A stretch of 64,000 nucleotides of DNA from Anas platyrhynchos (Eukaryota; Chordata; Aves; Anseriformes; Anatidae), in assembly GCF_047663525.1 (NCBI RefSeq), contig NC_092588.1, forward strand, positions 89,091,501-89,155,500, written 5' to 3'. The translations under genes and the position numbers were made by a program. The first letter of the stretch is position 1. Every line of letters begins with the position of its first letter. Positions 1 through 12,144 of the stretch are shown here, piece after piece. Under the pieces are notes generated by a model. The model did no database searches. It had not been told where the DNA came from and saw only the letters and a list, made by a program, of their open reading frames with translations.

Positions 1-58
1 GCGCTGTGCGCATGCGCTGAAGAGGGGCGGGAAGTGTGGCCCGCAGGGCGGGCGCCAT
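1..58 (-). CDS. Possible first coding exon leaving the window (RPP40 candidate)
   Basis: On the minus strand an ATG at 58-56 has a good Kozak context (A at -3, G at +4) and sits inside the YY1-like motif. The frame stays open for 19 codons to the window edge, beginning MAPALRATLPAPL. RPP40, the RNase P/MRP subunit p40 (a nuclear tRNA 5'-processing and rRNA-processing factor), is the expected minus-strand neighbour by synteny with human 6p25. The short peptide does not convincingly match the RPP40 N-terminus as I remember it, so this may simply be 5' UTR or promoter. The NRF1 site lying inside the putative coding part argues for caution. Confidence 0.25.
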   Translation of the reverse strand, partial: MAPALRATLPAPLQRMRTA

Positions 59-100
59 CTTGCAGTGCCCGCCCCTAAATAGCGCCGTGGAGGCGTTGGG
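1..100 (-). promoter_or_regulatory. CpG-rich housekeeping-type promoter, probably of RPP40
   Basis: Seen: a dense CpG stretch with a perfect NRF1 palindrome GCGCATGCGC at 8-17, GC boxes at about 23-30 (plus) and 68-76 (minus), an ETS-like GGGAAGTG at about 29-36, and a YY1-like CAAGATGGCGCC read on the minus strand at about 53-64. Known: NRF1, ETS and YY1 sites together typify CpG-island promoters of housekeeping genes, and YY1 sites often overlap the start codon of genes with short leaders. Inferred: PPP1R3G lies to the right on the plus strand, and in vertebrates RPP40 lies head-to-head with it, so this is probably the RPP40 promoter with the gene body off the left edge. Direction is not proven; it could be bidirectional. 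A CR1 fragment begins at its right border. Confidence 0.55.
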
Positions 101-312
101 GTTGGAAGAGCCTCCGCGGTCACCTGGTCCAACCGCCCCGCCACCGCCAGTGCCACCCACTGCACCGTGTCCCTAAGCACCACGTCCAACCTCCCCTTGA
201 ACGCCCCCAAGGACAGTGACACCAACACCTCCCTGGGCAACCCGTCCCAGCGCCTGACTGCTTCCTGAGCAGAAATGTCTCCTCATTGCCAACCTAAACT
301 TTCCCTCGCTCA
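100..312 (-). mobile_element. CR1 LINE 3'-end fragment (GC-rich copy)
   Basis: Read on the minus strand this resembles the 3' part of CR1: on the plus strand the landmarks GGTCCAACC, a 'caccgtgtccctaagcacca' block and 'ccaacctaaactttccct' occur in the usual CR1 order. It is GC-rich compared with the copy further right, suggesting a different subfamily or long residence in a CpG-rich setting. Its 3' end abuts the left-edge promoter. Confidence 0.7.
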
Positions 313-329
313 ACTGATCTCAATATAAA

Positions 330-468
330 GTTGTTCAGGTTGGAAAATGCCTCTCAGGTCATCACATCCAACTGTTAACCTAGCACTGCCAAGTCTACCA
401 CTAAGCCATGTCCCAAAGCACCACATCTAATCTAAGTGCCTTTTCAATATTTCCAGGGGTGGTAAAAT
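330..468 (-). mobile_element. CR1 LINE 3'-end fragment
   Basis: The plus strand carries the reverse complement of a CR1 tail: 'aggttggaaaatgcctctca', 'catccaactgttaacc', 'gtcccaaagcaccacatcta' and a 'ccaggggtggt' block, in CR1 order. It has the same orientation as its two neighbours but belongs to a separate insertion, because the 3'-end landmarks restart here. Confidence 0.7.
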
Positions 469-660
469 GAGTTTTCTGACCTTGATATGGGGCTTTGTGC
501 TGAAAAAGGAGGGTTTCAACTCCTGAAATGGGGCTTTGGGCTCTCAAAATGGAGGCTTTAACCCTCAGTTTTCAGTCCAAATCATTCCAAGTCTTGAGGC
601 TCTGGACCCCAAACAAGGCCACTCAGCCCCCACCCAAGTGGCATGACCTGAACTCAGGGG
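469..660. repeat. Imperfect tandem repeat (about 42-nt unit) plus unique DNA
   Basis: At about 486-570 two imperfect copies of a unit built on 'atggggctttg.gct...aaa..gag.gttt.aa..c' occur in tandem. The remainder up to 660 is moderately GC-rich sequence I do not recognise, lying between two CR1 insertions. Confidence 0.45.
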
Positions 661-2520
661 TCATAGAACCATAGAATATCCCGAGTTGGAAGGGACCCAT
701 AAGGATCATCAAGTCCAACTCCTGGTACCACACAGGTCTGCCCAAAATTTTAGACCATGTGACTAAGTGCACAGTCCAAATGTCTCTTAAATTCAGACAG
801 GCTTGGTGCAGTGACTACATCCCTGGGGAGCCTGTTGCAGTGTGCAACCACCCTCTCAGTGAAGAACCCCCTCCTGATGTCCAGCCTAAACTTCCCCTGC
901 CTCAGTTTAACACCATTCCCGTGGGTCCCATCACTGGTGTTTACAGAGAATAGGTCACCTGCCTCTCCACTCCCCCTCGCGAGGAAGTTGTAGACGGCTA
1001 TGAGGTCCCCCCTCAGCCTCCTCTTCTCCAGGCTGAACAGGCCCAGTGCCCTCAGACACTTCTCATACGTCTTCCCCTCTAGGCCCTTCACCATCTTTGT
1101 ATCCCTCCTCTGGACACTCTCCAACAGTTTAATATCCTTCTTGTACTGTGGTGCCCAGACCTGCACACAGTACTCGAGGTGAGGCCGCACCAGCGCAGAG
1201 TAGAGTGGGACAATCACCTCCCTTGACCAACTAATGATGCCGTAGTTGATGCACCCCAGGAGATGGTTGGCACTCCCGGTTGCCAGGGCACACTGCTGGC
1301 TCATATTCAACTTGCTGTCTACCACGACCCCCAGATCCCTCTCTGCAGGGCTGCTCTCCAGCGTCTCATCGCCCAGTCTGTACATATAGTCAGGGTTGCC
1401 CTGTCCCACGTGCAGGACCCAGCACTTGCTCTTATTGAACTTCATGCGGTTGGTGATCGCCCAGCTCTCCAATCTGTCCAGATCTCTCTGCAAGGCCTTT
1501 CCACCCTTATCAGAGTCCATAACTCCAAGTTTGGTGTCGTCAGCAAATTTGCTCAGAACACTTTCTAGTCCTATACTCAAATCATTTCTAAAGACATTGA
1601 AGAAGACTGACCCTAAAATGGAGCTTTGAGAGACCCCACTGGTGACCATCCACCAGCCTGATGTGGCCCCATTTACCACAACCCTTTGAGCCCTTCCCAT
1701 CAGCCAATTGCTCACCCATCGTATGATGTTTTTGTTAAGTTGTATGCTGGACATTTAGTCCAGTAGGATCCTATGGGAAACCGTGTCAAAAGCCGTGCTG
1801 AAGTCCAAAAAGATCCCATCAGCTGGTTTCCCTTGATCAACTGGATGGGTGATCTTATCATAAAAGAAAATCAAATTTGGTAGGCAGGACCTACCCCTCA
1901 TGAACCCATGTTGGCTGGGACCAATGACTGCATTGTCCCCCAGGTGTGCCTCAATAACTTCAAGAATCATCTTCTCCATAATTTTACCAGGCACTGACGT
2001 GAGACTGACAGGCCTGTAATTGCCAGGGTCTTCTTTCTGACCCTTCTTGAAAATTGGCACAACATTTGCCAGCTTCCAGTCTATTGGGACCTCTCCAGAT
2101 TCCCAAGATCGTTGAAACAAAAATTGAGAGAGGTCCTGCGATGACTTCAGCCAGCTCTCCGAGCACCCTGGGATGGATCCCATCTGGACCCATGGCCTTG
2201 TATGGATCCAGGTGGAGCAGCAAATCCCGCACGTGTTCAGGGTCAGTTGGGAGTTTGTCATTCCCACCATCATGGTCCTCCAGCTCAGGGCACCCTGGAT
2301 CCCAAATCCCATCATCAGTGTTAAAGACAGAGGTGAAGAAGACATTAAATGTCTCTGCTTTGCCTATGTCACTGTCTGTGAGGAGACCTTCCCCATCAAG
2401 TAGCAGACATATGTTTCTTTTTGGTTCTCCTTTTTCTGTTCACATATCTAAAAAAAACTTTTTTATTGTCTCTCACAGACATGGCCAGCTTCAACTCTAG
2501 TTGAGCTTTGGCTTTTTTAA
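661..2520 (-). mobile_element. CR1 non-LTR retrotransposon, 5'-truncated, 3' end intact
   Basis: This is the largest mobile element in the window, about 1.86 kb on the minus strand. The 3' end at about 661-690 has the CR1 tail (ATTCTATGGTTCTATGA on the minus strand). Reading leftward from 2520 the translation follows CR1 ORF2: a lysine-rich linker (KAKAQLELKLA), the DLLLHLDPYKAMGPDGIHP block, FKKGQKEDPGNYRPVSLTS, QHGFMRGRSCLPNL, DFSTAFDTVSH, the catalytic FADDTKLG, and the C-terminal [19 protein letters not shown] region. The endonuclease domain is missing (5' truncation), as in most genomic CR1 copies. The 5' boundary near 2520 is where CR1-like translation stops and is approximate. Confidence 0.95.
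750..2520 (-). pseudogene. Broken CR1 ORF2 (reverse transcriptase and C-terminal region)
   Basis: The remnant of the CR1 polymerase gene has at least three kinds of damage visible. First, the 5' end, including the endonuclease, is absent. Second, a frameshift occurs near 2100-2125: the block DLLLHLDPYKAMGPDGIHPR (about 2232 leftward) is in one frame and the following NYRPVSLTS block (about 2000) is in another. Third, an in-frame TAA at 1757-1755 separates two otherwise continuous segments of 196 and 334 codons. A further stop lies upstream near 2405. The RT palm motif FADD is still present, at about 1545-1556. The long open segments suggest a moderately young insertion. It cannot encode a working protein. 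Confidence 0.92.
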
Positions 2521-3264
2521 CCATCAAACTCTTATAATTTTACTAGTTCACCAGCCACACATCTTGGTGGTTTGATACAATACCTCAAGCACTCTTATTC
2601 TTTGTGTCCAGGCTTTGTTTCTGGTGGAAACTGCACTTTTCTGGTGTTCTGTCTCTGTTTAGGTCTCTGTGATATTGCTGATTAATAACTCTCCTGTGAG
2701 AAGGCTGGTTTTTGCAAGCTCCGTGTTACAGAACTGCACTTGGCTGATGGCAGGAGTGATGCTCCTGAAGTTACCAGTTCAGTGCTTTTGGCTCGTGAGA
2801 CTGACTCAGACCCACTTGTTTGCAGGTACGTGCTTTCCGGGTGCTCGCACACAAAAGTAACATCAAGGCATTGCTCCTCTGAACTCGTTGACTTCTGTCC
2901 TCTGGCTTGTGAGACTCAGGTATGCATCAGGTCACTGCCTGATTAACATTGGTTGAGGAGTTCTGAATTCTGCACTTACATCATGTGTATAAATTGGTTT
3001 ATTAGGAACCAAGAATGGCTGTGTAATCACAGTAGTCTTCTAATTTAAAGCGTGCAAAAATTAATGGGAAAAGCACTACTTGATGGATGTCAGTTATTAC
3101 CATGCCCGCAGGCAGAAGCCTCTGTGAGCAAACAAGCATTACACTCTGATGATCAGAAAGCCTGTTCTGCTAAAGGGGTGAAAAGTTCAAGTCTCTGATC
3201 AATAAGCCCAGCCAGCCAGAGAGGAAATTCAGCTATATTCAAGGCAGCCTGTGGAGCTGGGTTT
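2521..3264. other. Intergenic, nothing recognised
   Basis: AT-rich unique sequence between the CR1 5' boundary and the pyrimidine tract. I see no coding exon signature, RNA gene or repeat family here. Confidence 0.5.
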
Positions 3265-3651
3265 ATTTTGGTGGTTTCTTTCTTTCTTTCTTTTCTTTTT
3301 TCTTCCTTTTCTTTCTTTTTCTTCCTTTTCTTTGTTCGCAGTTTTCTTTTTTTTTTCTTTCTTCCTTTCTCTCTCTCTTTCTCTCTCTCTTTCTTTCCTT
3401 CTTTCTTTCCTCCTTCCTTCCTTCCTTCCTTCCTTCCTTCCTTCCTTCCTTCCTTCCTTCCTTCCTTCCTTCCTTCCTTCCTTCCTTCCTTCCTTCCTTC
3501 CTTCCTTCCTTCCTTCCTTCCTTCCTTCCTTCCTTCCTTCCTTCCTTCCTTCCTTCCTTCCTTCCTTCCTTCCTTCCTTCCTTCCTTCCTTCCTTTCTTC
3601 CTTCCTTCCTTCCTTCCTTCCTTCCTTCCTTCCTTCCTTCCTTCCTTCCTT

Positions 3652-3688
<37 letters not shown>

Positions 3689-3695
3689 TTCTGAG
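3265..3695. repeat. Long pyrimidine tract with (CCTT)n microsatellite
   Basis: Nearly pure pyrimidine on the plus strand for about 430 bases. The core at about 3411-3651 is roughly 60 units of CCTT (GGAA on the other strand) with one T-insertion phase slip near 3594. Irregular CTTT/CT sequence lies on both sides and a (CT)n run at 3660-3680. The two long reading frames through it are low-complexity artefacts of the repeat. The tract is expected to vary in length between individuals and to be hard to assemble. Confidence 0.97.
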
Positions 3696-3727
3696 CTTCT
3701 CTATGCTAGTACAATTAATATTTTCTC

Positions 3728-3787
3728 CTAGGGATACAAAATACTTTCTGCTAGGGATACAAAATACTTTCTGCTAGGGATACAAAT
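3728..3787 (+). repeat. Three-copy 23-nt tandem repeat
   Basis: The unit starting CTAGGGATACAAAATACTTT is present at 3728-3750 and 3751-3773 and then partially (CTAGGGATACAAA) from 3774. The first two units are identical, pointing to recent duplication next to the unstable microsatellite. Confidence 0.9.
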
Positions 3788-4949
3788 GGATAGAGAAAGA
3801 AATGTGAAAAAATATGTTGGGTAAAGGGCAAGAGAGTCAAGATTCATGGCTGCATATTCAACAGAGTTAAGTCAGCGTTTGGGGGATTTTGGCAGGCATG
3901 TACTTCACTGCAGTTCAATGGAGCATTGAAGGATTTACATCGCTGTTCAACTAGTTTGGTTCATGTATCAAGCAATTAATTTTAACCCACCCTTACTTTT
4001 TAATGTTGCTTGTCCTACTATAGGGTATGTGTGTTATATAGAACCCCCTGAAGACACTGAGCTATGTTAAAAAACAAAACAAAACAAAAAAGCATTAGCA
4101 GTCCAGTAGTCTGTACTATAACAGACAGAATTTTCCTGTCATTAAATAATGGGCTCTATATACACAGTGTAATTGTTGGTAAATGCTGACATTTTTATAG
4201 TGATTATTACAGTTTTGTAGGCAATTAAGTGTATAGTTTCTATATATTGTTAAAAAAAAAAAAAAAAGACATAAATTACTTGTAAAACCATCACAATTTT
4301 CCCAGGGACTTCAAACCAGTGAGAGGGTGATGCAGCTTTACTGCAACTTAGTTTCTGCATGTTTGAAGAGAGTTACAGGCTGTAGTCTAGAGGAAAGAAA
4401 TGCCTCAAGGCAACCTGTGGTAATAGCCTAGAGTAGGAAAGGATTTCTAAGATATTTCCTGGAACTGGGGAAAAATCAATTCAATTTTTTTATAAAATGA
4501 CTGAGTTTGGAAAGAAAAGCCTGATCTTCACACTGTGTACAGTATCTCTATTTGCAAAGTCCAGGTACATCTTTCATGTGTTATTTTCACTGTTGAATAG
4601 CAATCTTAACCCATTCTTTCTGTTGGATTTTCTGTGATTAACATGATTAAAATACCTAGACTTTCATAAAATAAAATTTTAACAAGTATCTGTCACATTT
4701 GTATTTTGAATTTGGTTTGTGTCTTTAAGATGAAACAAATTATTTTTGAGTCAGCAGTTTCTCTTTCCTAAATATTGTTGACTGCAGAAGAGAAGGAAGG
4801 AAGGAAGCTGTCTTAACCATTTAACCTTGGCTATTGCAATTAGTACTTTGCAAAACAGAAGCAAACATATACCAATGGTGCCTTGTTTATATGAAATTAT
4901 AATAAAGTGTGAACAACCGAAAACAACATTTCACTTGATAAGTGTAAAC

Positions 4950-4950
<1 letters not shown>

Positions 4951-4983
<33 letters not shown>

Positions 4984-4999
4984 TTATTTTTTTTTTTTC
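4951..4999. repeat. (AT)n followed by poly(T)
   Basis: A TATATA run of about 16 bases grades into a T homopolymer interrupted by a single A. Simple-sequence DNA. Confidence 0.9.
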
Positions 5000-7900
5000 A
5001 TTGAGAGAAGTGGAAAGATGGTGAAGATATTGATAGTTAGCTTTATATCCTGTTTTTATACACTCTGGTCCAAATGCGGTGATGGATTGTAGATATAATC
5101 CCACTCAGACTTGTTTTTCCAGGAGATTACAAACAAAGCTTCTGCCAAACTGCTCCCCAAAGCTGCTTTTCAGGCCAGGAAGAATAGTGAATGACAGATA
5201 GTTCTGGACCAAGCTGCTGGGTTTTTTTGGTTTAAAAAAAAAATCTGTTTCTTTTATTGTTAAAAAACCTCTGTAATCTGGGACACTTGCTCATCCTTGT
5301 CATACTAGAATGGAGCAGGAATGGTTTTGATCTTCAAACAGGCTTCACCTCTGCTTGCCTTTTAAGGACCAGGTTTTGGCTTGGCCGTGCACAGTGATGG
5401 GGAATTTTCTTGCACTTTCTGTCTTCCTTTAAGCAGATCCCCTGTTGTCACATTATGACTGTTACGAGGCACCCTTACAAGATGCCGTGGCTACACCATG
5501 GTGTTTGAGGAGGAGTCAGGACTGTGTTTCTCTGTTCACATTTCTAGCAGAGAGCAGTGAACTGGTTACTGCCATTCCCCTGGTTGCTCCTTTATTTTGG
5601 GGGGAATGTCCTGGAAATGCTTCCACATCCAGCTAAACACTCAGCTAAACCTTCCATTGGCAATAAATACATGTTCCTTTCCTTGTCCCATAATGAGACA
5701 AGGAGTCACTGCTGCCTTTTCCTTTGCTAAATTCTCCTTCCCCAACCCTGTAGGTACCAGACACCTTTTTTCTCAGACTGTGAATCAACAGGATCACAGG
5801 ATTTTTTTTAACAGTATTTTTTAAAACAACAACAACAAAAGGCTATGTTGAAATTTAAAAATGTAGGGTATATTTTCTTTTAAGACCAATGCAGCATAAT
5901 TCCTTTGTGTTGCAGTTAATGAAGCCTCTGGTCTGCTCCAAGGAGAGGATTTGCCATTCCCAGCAATAAATCATTACTTCGTGGACCTGTTACTGTGTAC
6001 TCCTTTGTATGTTGATGCATGTTGTTAATAAACATTCTGGTTGCAAGACCAGCAGAATTTTCCCCCGTTTCTCTTACATCCTCAAGTTACAAAAGGCCTG
6101 GTGCTGCCCTTCACGCTGCCACGATGTGTGTAGCTGTTTTTCAGTGCTTGGACCGAGGACGGGCAGCAAAGCTTGGCCCTGCACAGTAACTTCAATCACC
6201 CTTTTTCACTGCAACATTGAAATCATGTGGTTGCCTATTTCAAGCAAAGAGCAGCTGAAAATGGTGCCAGCAGGGAAGAAAGCCACAGGGAGAGGAGGAG
6301 ACTGTCTTCTCAGCCAGCTGGAAGCCTTTTTCTCCAGGGCTGGAAGGCAAGCTTTCCTGAGCAATCCAGCCTGTACACAGGTATTCAAAAGCACTTGCCG
6401 AAATGCCTGCCTGTAGGCCTGATTTCTTTCTTTAGTGTTAGCTACAAAGTCAAGCAACCGAAACTGTGTAGTAATTTAAACTAACCTAAGATTAAAATAA
6501 GCTACATGTTCCCAGCTAGTAGCCATACTTTCAGGAGGATCTCAGGATTTAGGGACCAAAGCAGTATTCTCAGAAGTGAAGCTTAAATTGTAAATAGTAC
6601 ATTTCATTTATCTGAGCAAGATTCAAATTAGAATCTAGACATAGACTAAAATAGTTATTCTGGATAAACTAGTTAAGAATGATTTTTTTTTTCACAAAAA
6701 CCCATTTCAACACACTTATTTTAGAGTAAATCATCTTTTTCTCATTTCAGTTAATTCGCATTATTAGGATTAAGGATGTTACATACCGAGTTGTTCTGAA
6801 ATGTGTATTTTGTTATAGTTGCAATTACAGACATAAACTTCAGTAGCCTGCCATATTATAAATTTCTTTCAAAGACATGACATAATGTTTCAGATAGTTT
6901 TCACATTAAATCTTTAACAAATATTATTCTGTATTAGCAGGCTGAACTTATCGTTCTGCTTCAGATATATTTTTATTGCTCAGAATATTTTGTAGACTGC
7001 TCCTGTAATGCCAAAGCATTATTTATACATTGGGATTTAGGTGCCAAAGCATGGTATTTTCACAAGCTGCACTGTAGACAACATGTACATTCCTATGTCA
7101 TTTGGAAAATATTTTTTTAAATCTCATACTGAAACTTAAGTGTGGATTCAGGCTTTCAAGTTTAGCTTTGTAAGTTTTATATGTAAACTCTGTGCAAAAT
7201 TCTTGACATTAATGTTCAAAGAATCCCATAAACACCTGTTAATTGTGCCCATTATATTAATAGTCTTTGAAACCTTTCTCCCCAGTCACCTGGAAGCTCC
7301 ATTGTGAGAAATAAGCTTCATGGAGGCTATGAAGAGAAGGGTGAGGAAGCAGATAAAGCCTTGCTGTTTTCATGTAAATATCTGCAAGGTATTTATATCA
7401 CTAAAAGTATTCCTATCCCCACCCTCCAATTGTGCTTGACAGCAGCTACTATTAAAGTGGATCATAGGATCAATGGAAGCAAGCTTTTTTCAGGAACTAC
7501 TGATGAAAGGAAACTGTCTCTTCTTTTTCTCTTGCTCTTCTCTGGGATGTTCAGACTCTCATTTACTTTTTTTTTTTTTACTTTTTTTTTTTTTCAGAAT
7601 GACTTTAAGGCCTTTCTGTTTATATATATATGTATATATATACACATATTTATATATTTTGAATAAAGCAATAAAAATGCCACTTTGAAAGACCAATTGT
7701 CTTGTCTATGTGAATTTTGGTTTGAATTCAAATTCTGGTGAACTTAAAGCAATTACATTTCCTCTATTTCCTGGGGCAACTGTGCAATTCCCTCCATTAG
7801 TTTTTCATGGGTAAAGTGTTTGATAACAAAATTGGATAAAAACTTTGCTGCTACAGATCAGCTCTTTACCTGAGATCTGAGAGCTTCTGCGTCATTTGGT

Positions 7901-10900
7901 GCACAAACCATTTACAGCAAACCAGATGCTAATTGCCACGATGGGAGGAAAAATTCTTTAGAGCCTTTGTCTTTATATTCTGCCTGCTAGTAGTTTGCAT
8001 CTGGATGAACGTCTTGCCAGTATTGCTGCTACTGCTTCTGGCCAAATGTGTTAGGGAACAGGCAAGCCTTTGTATGTCTGGAAGTTTTAGATGAAAAATC
8101 CAGGCAAGAAACTGCGCCATTCATTCAACCAATGAAGCAGCAAAAATCACATCAGTGTGAAGATTTACCATCTCAAAAAAAAAGCTTTTGAACTTCACTG
8201 GCTGCTTGGAGGATTATTGGTCTTTGCAGAACATACAGCAAGGTCACCACTTTGCTGCATTTACCCACTGCACTTATATGTCAAAAATAAATCGGCTTGC
8301 ATCTTGTTGCAGTTCAGTGCCGATGCCTGATGGGTCTTCCTGTTCCGTAATATGAATCAAGAAATGACAACTATGTGGATTTGGTCATAAACCATAATGG
8401 AAACACACCCACTGAACATATGTCAGGAAGGACATGGAGTTTTACATAGAGGCATTAGTTTTCAAATTTGAAAGGAAGACAGGTTTCACAGTAAAATAAA
8501 AACTCTCTGCATTTGGCCAAGATAAATCTTTTGTTCTTGGATTTAGAAGAACATGGATTGTATTGAGAAATAGATGCATCCTTCTTGTAGGAGGAGTAAG
8601 TAATGCCATTTTTTTCTTCATTTGGAGGGATACATAGAAAATGGCATATAAAGTTACATGAAAATAAGTAGAATCTTTCTGACAATGGCTAAAACAGGAA
8701 AACTCTGAAGGAGGGAAAAATACTCTTGAAAAAAGTCTTTGAAAAAGAAAGCCTAGAAGTAATTTGACTTAATCACTGAATCCATTCAATATTCAAGGTG
8801 AAAACAAATCCGCTGCCCTTAAAGTTTTACTCAGTTCATTCATTCAGTCTCCCTCTTTGGTTATTAAGCTGATTCTCCCTGTGACTCCAATCTGATTACT
8901 ACATCACTCCACAAGATAATTAAGGGCTCCAAATTTTGGTTCCTTAAGATTAACCTGGCTACTCTTGATCTTATTGAGTTATCCTTAGGTCTGAAAGTAA
9001 GAAAGAAAGTTTGAAAGTATTTGGGTGGGACTGCTTATATCATTAGGAAACAGTGGTATGCGAGGGAGACAGCTATGGGAATCAATTAATAATTGAGACT
9101 CTACAGGCTATGATTTACTTAAAAGAGTCACAGTTATATTCTGAATACTTTTACAGTAGTGTAAGCTTGGAATTACTTCCTTAAACTTGGCTAAGCTATG
9201 CATGGTATGAGTGACACTGACCCATTGGTGTTGTGAAGAGGATAAGGTAGAACAGTAAAAAAACTTTCTTTTCACCTTAATTGTGCTCATGCATATCCAT
9301 TGTTTGGATGGGAAACAGAGCAGAGTGTAAACAGCGACACTTCCTATTCAAGAACATCTCTGACTTGAACACCAAGTGTCTTCTTTCAGTTGAATTGTTT
9401 CTGAACTCCTTACAGTGCAGCTGTTTCTTGAAATATTTTCTGAATATTGAAATTATACTGAATACTAATACTGAAGTAACTTGAGTCCTTCTACTTCAAC
9501 AAGTAAAAAGATAAACAATTCAATTTTGGCACCCTGAGGTTGCATTTACAATCTATCATACTCACATTATAGACACTAGATACGAGGTATTGAATCACTG
9601 AAGTAGCTGCCTTTAAATGCCTCACCAGTTTGGGAGTGAAAAACAATGAGAGACATGTGGGATTCATCTTTTTGTTTTAGTTGGATATGAAAATGGAGGT
9701 GCAAGCAGAGTTACAGCAGATTAGTTGTGCAGACACCAGCAAAGGAAACATATTTAGCTAAGCTTATTCTTAAATATTTACTGTATGGTAATGTGAACTG
9801 TCTATTATCTACAGATGGCTCAAAAATGACAACTGCCCTGAACTACGCCAAGCCTGCACTGGGAACAAGGAGCCTAAAACAATGTTATTAAGGTGGAATC
9901 TCAATTCATGTAGATATGAATTGTGATAGTATTTATGGTAAGGTTCAATTTACTCACTTTAATTTACTTGCTTATTTACGTGAGTAAGGATGTTCTCTGC
10001 AGTATGCACTATGGAGAATCCCATGAGGAAATCCAATCGCATCTCCAGAGCAGGACTGGAATACTGTTCAATAAGTAACGCCTACAGCTACACATTGAGC
10101 AACGTAGAGAAAAACAACGACAACAGCATTGAGTAGCTGTCTCTCTTGTGTGCTTAATGTGAGAGTCCTGAGGGAAAAATGCATAGGAATACATAATTAA
10201 AGACTGTAACCTAAACAATACGCACCAAAACACCGCATTAAGGTTACAGAGGCAATGTCACTTTGGGCAGCTTTTAGCATATGGGTGCTCACATCTGTTT
10301 TCTCAACATACTTTTTACATAGATTTTTGTGGGTAATTAATAATAAGCTCTGCTTCACTCTTTAGAAAAAAAAAAAAAAGGTAACAGTGCACTGATTTGA
10401 GGAAATAAAACATATTTCATAATTGAAATGCAGGCACTAAAAAGAGTAGACAAAGTGTGTTTTACTCACTGGAGTTTGCAGGACAAGTTTTATTTATATC
10501 TCTGTTTATGGCTGCTGTTGTTTGTCCTTTGACTGGGATACTGGGACTGGTCTTGAAATTGCCACTGAAATTGTTACTGCTTTCACAGAATCACAGAATT
10601 TCTTTAATAAGCAGTAACAGACATGAGTTTGTACAAGACAGTAGGCATGGAACTTCTGTAGTTAGATCTGCTGTGATTTAGCTAATTAGTATTATATTTT
10701 ACAATGTTTATAACATTTTACAACATCAGCTTGGGGGTGTATACCTGCCAATTCTGTAAAGCACTGACTTCATTGAAATTACCAGTGTTGTATCTACACA
10801 AACATTTACAATTAAATACTTGCTAAAATAATTTCTAGACTTTGGTCAAATTATTTTACTATGACCATGTGCACCACTCCTGTTTGTTCTACTGTGTGTG

Positions 10901-12144
10901 TCAATATATTCAAGAAGGTATGACTTTCACAGCTCAAGGTGATAAAGTATAATGGAGGCAGGGAGGCAGAAAGCAGCTTCCTAAAATGTAGTCATTTTCT
11001 TACATTAAAAAATGATTAAAGCATCTGATGTGGTTTTCAGAACAAAATGTTGCAAATCTATTATATATAGAACAGTTCAAGATTCTTTGAAGAAAGGAAA
11101 TACAGCATCTTTTCCAAACAAATCACAGTTTGTTCACTGAAGAAAGTTAATTTCTTATAAAAACAACCCGCGAAAAGTTTGTTGCTTTAATTTGAGAAAC
11201 AGGAACAATGTTTTAAAATAACTGCGAACCTTCCAGAATCTTTTGTGTGACAGGTTCATCTGTGATCCTGACTTCACATTCACACTCCTCCTCCTTCATC
11301 CTCTGGCTAATGAGTGCTGCCTTCTCTTCCTCCCACCCCTGGGCTGCAGCAGGTTACCTCTTGAAGTGTGCTAACATACCCTTGTATTTTTGTTTGATGG
11401 CCCGTTTCCATTATAGATTAGTACGTGTCAGGGTCATATGTGCATTGTATTAAAAAGCATCAGCTCTGTTTTGCTTCAAACAGAAGCAGTTTCTGATTTT
11501 AAAGCGTTTTCTGATTTTAAAATGTTAGAAAATGCTGGCTTAGTTTGCAGGAGAGATGATCTTTCATATGCTACTTCAATTTTTCATTTTGTTGCTGGAT
11601 AGGAATGCATTTGCAATCAAATGAAATTTAAAAGCAATTACAATCAACCACACCACTAGATGGAGCTTCTTTTCTGCCTTTCCTCCTAAAGATGCTTAAA
11701 TTAGGACTGAATTCATAGTATGTATGACCTATTCTATTTATAGTCAATGAAATATAAAGCTTTTTTTTTTTTTTTTTTTTTTCACTTCTGGTGATGCAGG
11801 ACTGAGCATGCCTCCATTCATATATGGCTATGTCAGTGACTTTTATTTGAATACTCTTAATGATAACTATTAATGCCAATCCTTCGCTTTTGCAGCATTA
11901 GGCAGTAGCACTCAGTCCTAGATTTCTTGTTCATGAACATGAGTTTTTAGGTGCAGGCTTACTTGCTAGAACAGCACGTTAATAGTAAAACAGCACATAT
12001 TTCTCCTGTTTCTTTCCTACTGTTAAAACTATTAATATTCTTTAGAAATGCAAATCTCTTTGTTCAGACCACTACATAAGCTATTTCATTCACTGAAATT
12101 CAACTGTTTTTTTGTTTTTGTCTTTTAGCAGTACTGTGTGTACT

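Noticed and set aside
3251-3777. Two overlapping frames of 147 and 169 codons rich in Phe, Leu, Pro and Ser
   Set aside because: They are translations of the (CCTT)n tract; the same four-base unit gives FLPS in all three forward frames.
10586-10602. CACAGAATCACAGAAT, like a CR1 3' end
   Set aside because: Only about 16 bases fit, with no adjoining CR1 sequence; too short to call.
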